Assembly (NCBI GenBank): GCA_963821275.1
Contig: CAWGDF010000001.1
Span: 62,001 to 126,000, forward strand
DNA length: 64,000 bases
Direction of reading: 5' to 3'
Source: JACVRW01 sp963821275
GTDB taxonomy: Bacteria; Actinomycetota; Thermoleophilia; Solirubrobacterales; Thermoleophilaceae
The position numbers and the translations under genes were made by a program. Below are positions 7,710 through 14,031 of this stretch, in pieces. The stretch's first letter is position 1, and every line of letters begins with the position of its first letter. The notes beneath the pieces are model-generated. The model saw only the letters and a list, made by a program, of their open reading frames with translations. It had not been told where the DNA came from and did not search any database.

Positions 7710-7743
7710 CCGCGCGCAGCCGGCCGAGCCGGCTGCTTGCGGC
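7710..7743 (+). repeat. 34-bp palindromic intergenic repeat, copy 1
   Basis: A hairpin-forming repeat with core AGCCGGC-CGA-GCCGGCT, extended by GC/GC and an outer CCGC/GCGG pairing around a 2-nt mismatch. It is identical over 34 bp to 46653-46686 and matches 13990-14023 in inverse orientation with two changes. Here it lies in the 5' leader of the DUF2090 gene, just before its AGGAGG ribosome site. Confidence 0.7.
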
Positions 7744-7758
7744 ACATCAGGAGGACGG

Positions 7759-8691
7759 ATGGCACTCGGCTACGACGGCAAGCTCTACATCCTCGCGTTC
7801 GACCACCGCGGGTCGTTCCAGAAGAAGATGTTCGGGATCGAGGGAGACCCGACGGACGAGCAGACCGACACGATCTCGGACGCCAAGCACCTGATCTTCG
7901 AGGGCCTGCTCAGGGCCTCCGAGCAGGGCGCCGAGCCGGAGGTGACGGGCTGCCTTGTGGACGAGCAGTTCGGCGCGCCGAAGAACGTTCCCGGTCAGGC
8001 CCGGGAGCGCGGGCTCATCCTGGCCATGCCGGTCGAGAAGTCCGGGCAGGAGGAGTTCGACTTCGACTACGGCGACGACTTCGGGGCGCACATCGAGGAG
8101 TTCGATCCCGACTTCGCCAAGGTGCTGGTCCGCTACAACCCCGAGGGCGACAAGGACATGAACCGGCGCCAGGCCGAGCGCCTCAAGCGGCTCGCCGACT
8201 GGCTGCACGAGCACGACCGCAAGTTCCTCTTCGAGCTGCTCGTGCCCGCCGAGGAGGCTCAGCTGGAGCAGGTCGGCGGCGATTCGGATCGCTACGACAC
8301 CGAGCTGCGCCCCGAGCTGATGCGCCAGGTGATCGTCGAGCTGCAGGACCTCGGGGTCGAGGCCGATGTGTGGAAGATCGAGGGAATCGACACCCAGGAG
8401 GACTGCGAGCGGATCGCCCAGACCGCCCGGCGCGACGGACGCGACGGCGTGATCTGCGTGGTGCTGGGCCGCGGCGCGGACGACGACAAGGTCGACCACT
8501 GGCTCCGCCAGGGCGCTCCCGTCGAGGGCTATGCCGGCTTCGCCATCGGCCGGACGATCTGGTGGGACCCGCTCAAGGGCTACATCGACGGCGACCTCGA
8601 GCGCGACGCAGCAGCGCAGCAGATCGCCGACAACTACCTGCGTTTCGTGCGCGTATACGCGGACGCTGCGCGCGAGCCGGCCACCGCCTGA
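7759..8691 (+). CDS. DUF2090 / 2-deoxy-5-keto-gluconate-6-phosphate aldolase-domain protein
   Basis: 310 residues, starting ALGYDGKLYILAFDHRGSF. This is the DUF2090 domain that forms the C-terminal half of some IolC proteins, where it is thought to act as a class I-type aldolase on 2-deoxy-5-keto-D-gluconate 6-phosphate in inositol catabolism. Here it stands alone, with no kinase half and no other iol gene nearby, so the actual sugar phosphate is uncertain. ATG 7759 is supported by AGGAGG (7749-7754) 4 nt upstream. A palindromic repeat occupies the leader. Confidence 0.8.
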   Translation: MALGYDGKLYILAFDHRGSFQKKMFGIEGDPTDEQTDTISDAKHLIFEGLLRASEQGAEPEVTGCLVDEQFGAPKNVPGQARERGLILAMPVEKSGQEEFDFDYGDDFGAHIEEFDPDFAKVLVRYNPEGDKDMNRRQAERLKRLADWLHEHDRKFLFELLVPAEEAQLEQVGGDSDRYDTELRPELMRQVIVELQDLGVEADVWKIEGIDTQEDCERIAQTARRDGRDGVICVVLGRGADDDKVDHWLRQGAPVEGYAGFAIGRTIWWDPLKGYIDGDLERDAAAQQIADNYLRFVRVYADAAREPATA

Positions 8692-8734
8692 AGCCCGCAG
8701 AAGAGCTCAATAACGCTGGTAGCCTTCCCCGGTC

Positions 8735-8974
8735 ATGAGGATGCGCCAGTCACTCGCGCAGTACGAGGAGGCTTTCCGGGAGGAGGCCGCCGAGTCGGTC
8801 TTGCGCCGCGAGCACCGGCGGCGGCGCGCCGTCAACCGTGCCCGCGTGCGCAGGGTCGAGCGCCGGCGCAAGCAGGGCAAGCTGCGCTTCGCACTGCTCG
8901 CGCTCTCGATCATCGCGACCGCCGTGATCGTGACGATCGTGATGTTCGAGACGCTGGCGATGCTGGCCGGCTAG
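8735..8974 (+). CDS. Small single-pass membrane protein
   Basis: 79 residues: an Arg/Glu-rich, probably coiled N-terminal 50 residues, then one membrane helix (about 51-75, FALLALSIIATAVIVTIVMF). No known family. The ATG lies 9 nt after TAGCCT and lacks a Shine-Dalgarno sequence (leaderless); a second ATG two codons on is possible. The stop overlaps the csrA stop tail to tail. Function unknown; possibly a membrane-tethered, nucleic-acid- or lipid-contacting protein given the basic head. Confidence 0.65.
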   Translation: MRMRQSLAQYEEAFREEAAESVLRREHRRRRAVNRARVRRVERRRKQGKLRFALLALSIIATAVIVTIVMFETLAMLAG

Positions 8975-9189
8975 CTGTCCGAAGGCCTCTCCGGCTCGCC
9001 GCCGGCTCCGGGCGCGCGGCGGCGCTCCTCCTCCGCGAGGCCGTTGTAGACCTCCTTGCGGAATACCGGGATCGTTCGAGGCGCCTCGATTCCGATTCTG
9101 GCCTTCTCCCCGCTGATGGCCAGGATCGAGATCTCGATCTCGTCCCCGATCATTATCGACTCGTTGGACTTGCGTGTCAGAACCAGCAC
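8971..9189 (-). CDS. csrA: Carbon storage regulator CsrA
   Basis: 72 residues with the CsrA/RsmA pattern: VLVLTRKSNESIMIGDEIEI at the start (initiator read as Met), the RIGIEAP segment and the RKEVYN helix. CsrA dimers bind GGA motifs in mRNA leaders and control translation; in flagellated bacteria they often control flagellin and are antagonised by FliW. GTG 9189 has GGGGAGG upstream at good spacing. The C-terminal tail past residue 50 is longer and more charged than in E. coli. No flagellar or fliW gene is in the window. Confidence 0.9.
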   Translation of the reverse strand: MLVLTRKSNESIMIGDEIEISILAISGEKARIGIEAPRTIPVFRKEVYNGLAEEERRRAPGAGGEPERPSDS

Positions 9190-9297
9190 ACTCAGTGCCT
9201 CCCCTGCCAGGTTGGACTGGTTCCACTTAAGCAGTGGTCTGTCGTCCGCGCAAACGAGCGTTTCGCGGCCACACGCGATTGGTAGTCTCCGCCGCCG

Positions 9298-9876
9298 TTG
9301 GCACGGAGATCGCTCAAGCCGCAGCTGAATCAGATCCGGACCTGGGTCCGCCAGGGCCGCACCGACGCCTGGATCGCCCACCAGCTCGAGGTGTCAGTGG
9401 GTGACATCCGCGCCTTCAAGCGCGAGCACGAGCTGTCGCCCGTCGATGCCGCCGGCGACGGCGACGCCGACGCGCCCGCGCCCGGCGCGGAGGTGGAGGA
9501 GCAGGACCTTCGCGCCGAGGACGACGCGCTGGTGGCCGCGGCGCTCGAGGCGGAGATGCAGGCCGAGGAGGAGGCCGCGGACGAGGACTCCCACGAGGAC
9601 GAGGACGAAGACGAGGACGAGGACGACGAGGACGAGAAGCCTCGCCGGCGCCGCCGCGGTCGCCGTGGCGGACGCGGACGCCGCCGGAGGAAGGAGCTCG
9701 AGGGCACTTTCGACCACGGCGAGGAGGGTTACGGCCTCTGGCTCGACCCGGCCGTCCAGGACGACCCCGTCTACGCGGAGCACTGGGCCGGCCATCGCCC
9801 GATCACGGTGACCGTCGAGCCCGACCAGATCGTGATCACCCGCGCCTCCGAGGACGGCAGCGGGGAAGGCGACTAG
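9298..9876 (+). CDS. Hypothetical protein with HTH-like head, acidic stretch and Arg-rich segment
   Basis: 192 residues in four parts: a homeodomain-like helical head (about 8-40, IRTWVRQGRTDAWIAHQLEV); an acidic stretch (about 50-118) ending in an almost pure Asp/Glu run; an Arg/Gly-rich basic segment (about 119-137, RRRRRGRRGGRGRRRR); and a C-terminal domain of about 50 residues (HGEEGYGLWLDP). The mix suggests a nucleic-acid-binding protein. The TTG start is unusual but lies 9 nt after a TAGTCT hexamer in the arrangement seen for several genes here. Not recognised further. Confidence 0.6.
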   Translation: MARRSLKPQLNQIRTWVRQGRTDAWIAHQLEVSVGDIRAFKREHELSPVDAAGDGDADAPAPGAEVEEQDLRAEDDALVAAALEAEMQAEEEAADEDSHEDEDEDEDEDDEDEKPRRRRRGRRGGRGRRRRKELEGTFDHGEEGYGLWLDPAVQDDPVYAEHWAGHRPITVTVEPDQIVITRASEDGSGEGD

Positions 9877-9887
9877 CCGCGCGGCGG

Positions 9888-9909
9888 GAGCGCCCCGCTA
9901 GGGGCGCTC
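9888..9909. terminator. Hairpin between convergent genes
   Basis: GAGCGCCCC-GCTA-GGGGCGCTC, a perfect 9-bp stem with a 4-nt loop, placed where the two convergent genes meet. The minus-strand gene's stop codon lies in its loop. There is no T tract on either side, so this would be a bidirectional pause or RNA-end-stabilising hairpin rather than a textbook intrinsic terminator. Confidence 0.55.
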
Positions 9910-10224
9910 ATGCTTCTCGCGGGGCACTCCGCCCGCGTAATTGGCGGCCTCGCGCGCGTAGCGGCCGAAGGCGGCGTCCACCACCGTGGCGGCGTCGCCG
10001 CCCGCCCCGCGGCGACGAGCCAGGTCGAGCGACCAGTCGGTGCCCTCGGCGTAGAAATCGGCCAGCTCGTCGAGTACGAAGATCGAGCCCAGCCGCCGCC
10101 GCAGCTCCTCGATCACGGCGTCGGCAGCCAGGTCCAGGTCGGTCCGGGCCGGCTCGGGGGTCTCGGCGACCCGGCGCTCTCCCTCGCGCCACTGGTACAG
10201 GGCGTTCTCGACTGCATAGGCCAT
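9898..10224 (-). CDS. Hypothetical alpha-helical protein
   Basis: 108 residues, mostly helical, no signal, membrane segment or metal motif. Features are MAYAVENALYQWREGERR at the start and a Tyr/Ala-rich end (RYAREAANYAGG). It is transcribed in the same direction as ftsB-like and eno but is separated from them by 130 bp holding two hairpins. Only 1 nt separates its ATG from a strong hairpin (10226-10261), which may affect translation or end the upstream transcript. Function unknown. Confidence 0.65.
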   Translation of the reverse strand: MAYAVENALYQWREGERRVAETPEPARTDLDLAADAVIEELRRRLGSIFVLDELADFYAEGTDWSLDLARRRGAGGDAATVVDAAFGRYAREAANYAGGVPREKHERP

Positions 10225-10225
10225 G

Positions 10226-10261
10226 AGAACGGCCGAGGCTAGCGAAGCCCCTCGGCCTTCT
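10226..10261 (-). terminator. Strong hairpin next to the start of the 10224 gene
   Basis: Arms GGCCGAGG (10231-10238) and CCTCGGCC (10251-10258), extended inward by CT/AG and outward by AGAA/TTCT. In the minus direction it comes after the FtsB-like gene and just before the ATG of the next gene. It could end the upstream operon or gate translation. Confidence 0.5.
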
Positions 10262-10264
10262 CGT

Positions 10265-10317
10265 GGGGGTCCCCGACGAAACGTCCAACCATTGGACGTT
10301 TCGTGCGGAACCCCCCC
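10265..10317. repeat. REP-like palindrome, copy 1
   Basis: 13-bp perfect arms ACGAAACGTCCAA (10276-10288) and TTGGACGTTTCGT (10292-10304) around CCA, flanked by GGGGG and CCCCC. The right half (24 nt, 10291-10314) is identical to 41162-41185. Both copies lie between genes of the same strand. Confidence 0.65.
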
Positions 10318-10354
10318 TTACTCAGCCCATCCGGCCCGCGCGCGAGCGGAGCCC

Positions 10355-10666
10355 CTAGCGCAGGTTCTCGATCACGTAGGCCCGCTCGCCCTGACGCACC
10401 ATCCCCAGCCGCCGCGCCTCGCGCTCGAGGGCGCCGGGGTCGCGCAGCGAGCGCACCCGGCGCTTCAGCTCGCGGTTCTCGGCGCTGAGGTCGCGGAGCT
10501 CGTCGCGCTGGGCGGCCGCGGTGCCGGACTGCTGGATCCAGTGCCGCGCCGGCGAGACGTAGAGCGCCAGGATCATGAGAAGGGTTCCCAGCAGGGCCAC
10601 CCGCCCGACCCGGTCCCAGCGGATCGTGGTGCGACGGCGACTCGGAAAGAGGGCGGCGCGGGCCAT
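10355..10666 (-). CDS. Septum formation initiator, FtsB/DivIC-like
   Basis: 103 residues: a short basic N-terminus, one membrane helix (about 22-38), then a leucine-zipper-like coiled coil (about 45-80, RDELRDLSAENRELKRRVRSLRD) and a short conserved end (LEREARRLGMVRQGERAYVI). This is the FtsB/DivIC layout; such proteins join FtsL and FtsQ at the septum. It follows eno in the same direction, as in many actinobacteria. Confidence 0.85.
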   Translation of the reverse strand: MARAALFPSRRRTTIRWDRVGRVALLGTLLMILALYVSPARHWIQQSGTAAAQRDELRDLSAENRELKRRVRSLRDPGALEREARRLGMVRQGERAYVIENLR

Positions 10667-10705
10667 TCGGCCCCCTTCGCCGGCCGGACGCGGACTCCTT
10701 CGGCG

Positions 10706-11980
10706 TCAGGCGCGAAACGCGGCACGGCCCGGGTAGGAGGCATCCGGGCCGAGGATCTCCTCGATGCGCAGGAGCTGGTTGTACTTCGAGGTCCGGTCTG
10801 AGCGCGAGGGGGCGCCGGTCTTGATCTGGCCGCAGCCGGTGGCCACCGCCAGGTCGGCGATCGTCGTGTCCTCGGTCTCGCCGGAGCGGTGGGACATCAC
10901 GGCGGTGTAGCCCGCCTCCTGCGCGGTGCGAACCGCGTCGAGGGTCTCGCTGAGCGTGCCGATCTGGTTGACCTTGACCAGGATCGAGTTGCCCACGCCC
11001 GTGTCGATCCCGCGCCGCAGGCGCTCGGTGCTGGTGACGAACAGGTCGTCGCCCACGAGCTGGACCCGCTCCCCGAGCCGCTCGGTCAGCAGGCGCCACC
11101 CGTCCCAGTCCTCCTCGTCCATCCCGTCCTCGAGCGAGACCACGGGGTAGCGCCCGGCGATGTCCTCCCAGTAGCTGACGAGCTGGTCCGGGGAGAGAGA
11201 CCGTCCCTCGTGCTCGAGCACGTAAGAGGCGCCCTCGAAGATTTCGCTGGTGGCCGGGTCGAGGGCGATGGCCACGTCGTCACCGGGGCGGTGGCCGGCA
11301 GCCTCGATGCCCTCGACGAGCGCCTCCAGCGCGGCCTCGTTCGAGTCGAGGTCGGGGGCGAAGCCGCCCTCGTCGCCCACCGCGGTGGACAGGCCGCGAT
11401 CGTGCAGGGTGCGCTTGAGGGCGTGGAAGACCTCGACCCCGGTGCGCAGCCCGGCGGCGAACGAGTCCGCCCCCACCGGCACGATCATGAACTCCTGGAA
11501 GTCGACCTTGTTGTCCGCGTGGACCCCGCCGTTCAGCACGTTCATCATCGGCACGGGCAGCTCGTGCGCGGCCTCGCCGCCGACGTAGCGCCACAGCGGC
11601 AGGCCCGCCTCGGCCGCGGCGGCCTTGGCCGCGGCGAGCGACACCCCCAGGATGGCGTTGGCGCCCAGCCGTCCCTTGTTGGGCGTGCCGTCGCAGTCGA
11701 TCAGGGCTCGGTCGAGGGCCTCCTGGTCGCCCGCCTCGATCCCCTTGACCGCGTCCGCCAGCTCGCCGTTGACGTTGGCCACCGCCTGCGACACGCCCTT
11801 GCCCCCCCAGGCCTCGCCGCCGTCGCGCAGCTCCACCGCCTCGAACTCGCCCGTGGACGCGCCCGAGGGCACGGCGGCGCGTCCCGCCGCGCCGGAGCGC
11901 AGGACCACGTCCACCTCGACCGTGGGGTTGCCCCGGCTGTCGAGGATCTGCCGCCCGTGCACCCTGTCGATCTCGCTCAC
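10706..11980 (-). CDS. eno: Enolase
   Basis: 424 residues, full-length phosphopyruvate hydratase of glycolysis. Signature segments include HGRQILDSRGNPTVEVD at the N-terminus, SGASTGEFEAVELRDG, PVPMMNVLNGGVHADN, SLEDGMDEEDWDGW, LVKVNQIGTLSET and the MSHRSGETEDTTIADLAV catalytic loop. GTG start with a GTGA overlap with the stop of mazG, so the two are co-translated. Part of the foldase-mazG-eno-ftsB operon. Confidence 0.97.
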   Translation of the reverse strand: MSEIDRVHGRQILDSRGNPTVEVDVVLRSGAAGRAAVPSGASTGEFEAVELRDGGEAWGGKGVSQAVANVNGELADAVKGIEAGDQEALDRALIDCDGTPNKGRLGANAILGVSLAAAKAAAAEAGLPLWRYVGGEAAHELPVPMMNVLNGGVHADNKVDFQEFMIVPVGADSFAAGLRTGVEVFHALKRTLHDRGLSTAVGDEGGFAPDLDSNEAALEALVEGIEAAGHRPGDDVAIALDPATSEIFEGASYVLEHEGRSLSPDQLVSYWEDIAGRYPVVSLEDGMDEEDWDGWRLLTERLGERVQLVGDDLFVTSTERLRRGIDTGVGNSILVKVNQIGTLSETLDAVRTAQEAGYTAVMSHRSGETEDTTIADLAVATGCGQIKTGAPSRSDRTSKYNQLLRIEEILGPDASYPGRAAFRA

Positions 11981-12702
11981 TCCGCCCCTTCGATCGCTCG
12001 CCGGACTACGTTCGCATGCTGTCTGAGCGCCACCTCCGGATCGACCCCGAGCGCCCGTGCCGCGGCCGTGACGTCCCAGAGGAGCCTGCCGACCCGCTCG
12101 AAGGACTGATCGCCGGCCGGGAGGATCGAATCACAGACACGACGAGCATCCGTGAGCGCCTCGGCGGCGGAGCGCTCGGCGTCCAAGCCGGCGTTCTCCG
12201 CTCGGCGCTGCATCTTCGCCGCGTAAATGGTCGACGGATGCGTCTCGGGAATGTGCCCGAAGACATCGCCGGCCCGCTCTTCGGTGCGCTTGATCTCGGT
12301 CCAGTTGCGCACCACGTCCCCGGCGGTCTCGGCGGCCCTGTAGGAAGGAATCGGGGCGCCGCCGGCCGAGCCGGCGGCTTCCGCCCGGCCAAATACGTGC
12401 GGGTGCCGGCGGATCAGCTTCTGCCGGCAATGCTCGGCCACCGCGGCGAGGTTGCCCTGCCCGCGCTCCTCCAGCAGGAGGGCGAGGAAGTAGACCTGGA
12501 AGAGCACGTCGCCGAGCTCGTCCAGCAGCTTGGCGTCGTCGCCGCCATGAGCGGCGTCGGCCAGCTCATAGGCCTCCTCGACCGTGTGCGGCACGATCGA
12601 GCGCTCGTCCTGCTCGCGGTCCCAGGGGCACTCGCGGCGCAGCCGCCGCGTGATCTCGTCCAGCCGCAGGAGAGCGGCCGAGAGATCGTCTGTGCCCGGC
12701 AC
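11977..12702 (-). CDS. mazG: MazG-family nucleotide pyrophosphohydrolase
   Basis: 241 residues with the MazG helical motif: CPWDREQDERSIVPHTVEEAYELADA and DELGDVLFQVYFLA supply the acidic metal ligands (ExxE...ExxD). It should hydrolyse (d)NTPs to NMP and pyrophosphate, a house-cleaning role. The second half retains a degenerate second MazG repeat (VRNWTEIKRTEE). GTG 12702 overlaps the foldase stop codon by one base (TAGTG), which decides the start; the longer frame upstream is antisense-like. Confidence 0.92.
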   Translation of the reverse strand: MPGTDDLSAALLRLDEITRRLRRECPWDREQDERSIVPHTVEEAYELADAAHGGDDAKLLDELGDVLFQVYFLALLLEERGQGNLAAVAEHCRQKLIRRHPHVFGRAEAAGSAGGAPIPSYRAAETAGDVVRNWTEIKRTEERAGDVFGHIPETHPSTIYAAKMQRRAENAGLDAERSAAEALTDARRVCDSILPAGDQSFERVGRLLWDVTAAARALGVDPEVALRQHANVVRRAIEGAE

Positions 12703-13889
12703 TAGTTTTGCGGCTCTTGCGGTGCGGGCTGCTCGGGCTGCGGCTGCTGGGAACCGGGGGGCTGGGCGGTGTTGGTCTTCTGCTTCGGAGCGTTGTCGCA
12801 CTCCGCCACCCGGAACTCCTCGGCGCACTTGGTGTCGCCCTTGTACTGCTCGCGGAAGTCCTTGATGAAGCGGTCCAGGGCCTTCTGCTGACCCTGCGAA
12901 CGGAGCAGGTTCTCGATCGTGCCCTTGGCCTCCTCGAGCGACTGTTGCGAAGCGGGTTCGATCTTCACGACTTGGAACACCTCCCAGCCGAACTGGGTCT
13001 TCACCGGGCCTCGGACCTGGCCCTTGCGGGCGGCGAAGATGGCGTCGTCGAGTGCCTTCTCCTGCTGGCCCTTGGTCACGCCGGGCAGCTTGCCGCCCTG
13101 GGCCTTGGAGGCCTCGTCGATCGAGTACTGCTTGACCACCTGCTTCCAGCTCTTGCCGTCCTCGAGGGCCCGCTTGGCCTTCTCGGCCTGGGCCTTGGTC
13201 TTGGTCAGCACCACGAGCAGGTTGCGCCGCTCCGGCTGCGCGAAGCGCTTCTTGTTCTTCTCGTAGTACTCCTCGACCTCGGCGTCGGAGACGTTCTTGG
13301 CGTCCTTGGTGACCTTCTCGGTCAGCTTCTGCTGGAGCTGCTCCAGCTTGATGCGGAACAGGACGTCCTGCTCACTCATGCCTGACGTCTTCAGGAACGC
13401 CTCGTACTGCTTGCCGTCCTTGTCGCCCGGGAAGGCGCGCTTCTTCTCCTCCTCGAGCGAGTTGCGGGCCTCCTTGTCGCTGACCGAGACGTTCTGGGCC
13501 TCGGCCTCCTGCTGGACCCACTCGGACTGGATGAGAAACTGCATGACCTGGGTCTTGAGCGTCTCGTACTCCTGCTTGCACTGGTCCTTTAGAGCAGCGT
13601 CCGACGGCTTCTGCTGGCCCTGCGGCAGCGGCTGCTTCTTCTTCGCCGCCACGCACTTCTTGTAGTCCGGGGGATCGGGCGACGCCGCCGCGCCGCCCTG
13701 CGCCGCGGCCTGGCTGGACGCCATGTCGAGCCACTTGTCGAACTCGTCCTGGGTGACCACCGAGTCACCGACCTTCGCGACCGAGTTCGGCGGGATGTCG
13801 TTGCCGCAAGCGGCGATGGTGGCGGCGCCGAGGCCGGCAACGGCGAGCGCGAGGGCGGACTTGATCGGGGCGTGTCGCATCGAGACCAT
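12702..13889 (-). CDS. PrsA/SurA-like peptidyl-prolyl isomerase lipoprotein
   Basis: 395 residues. The signal ends in a lipobox (TIAACGN), so it is a lipoprotein on the outer face of the cytoplasmic membrane. A SurA N-terminal-like helical region (about 35-190, rich in Lys/Glu/Gln) precedes a parvulin/PpiC domain (about 215-320: QPERRNLLVVLTKTK, YSIDEASKAQGGKL, TQFGWEVFQVV). It should assist folding of exported proteins. The Pro/Gln-rich C-terminus is low complexity. ATG 13889 and ATG 13880 are both possible; neither has a clear ribosome site. Confidence 0.88.
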   Translation of the reverse strand: MVSMRHAPIKSALALAVAGLGAATIAACGNDIPPNSVAKVGDSVVTQDEFDKWLDMASSQAAAQGGAAASPDPPDYKKCVAAKKKQPLPQGQQKPSDAALKDQCKQEYETLKTQVMQFLIQSEWVQQEAEAQNVSVSDKEARNSLEEEKKRAFPGDKDGKQYEAFLKTSGMSEQDVLFRIKLEQLQQKLTEKVTKDAKNVSDAEVEEYYEKNKKRFAQPERRNLLVVLTKTKAQAEKAKRALEDGKSWKQVVKQYSIDEASKAQGGKLPGVTKGQQEKALDDAIFAARKGQVRGPVKTQFGWEVFQVVKIEPASQQSLEEAKGTIENLLRSQGQQKALDRFIKDFREQYKGDTKCAEEFRVAECDNAPKQKTNTAQPPGSQQPQPEQPAPQEPQN

Positions 13890-13989
13890 GTCTAGGCGGT
13901 GTTGGTAAAGCTGAGCTAAGGAGCGGAAAAGCGCCGACGCGGACTCAGCTGCGGCCGGAGCGGGGGCGAAGGGTAGCTAAAGCCGTTTG

Positions 13990-14023
13990 GCCGCAAGCAG
14001 CGGGCTCGGCCTGCTGCGCGCGG
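13990..14023 (-). repeat. 34-bp palindromic intergenic repeat, copy 3
   Basis: Inverse-orientation copy of the repeat at 7710-7743, with two substitutions. On the plus strand the stem reads AGCGGGC-TCG-GCCTGCT, where one change leaves a G-T wobble and the structure is kept. It begins 9 bp after the mfd stop, so it may end or stabilise the mfd transcript. Confidence 0.65.
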
Positions 14024-14031
14024 AGGCCGTT

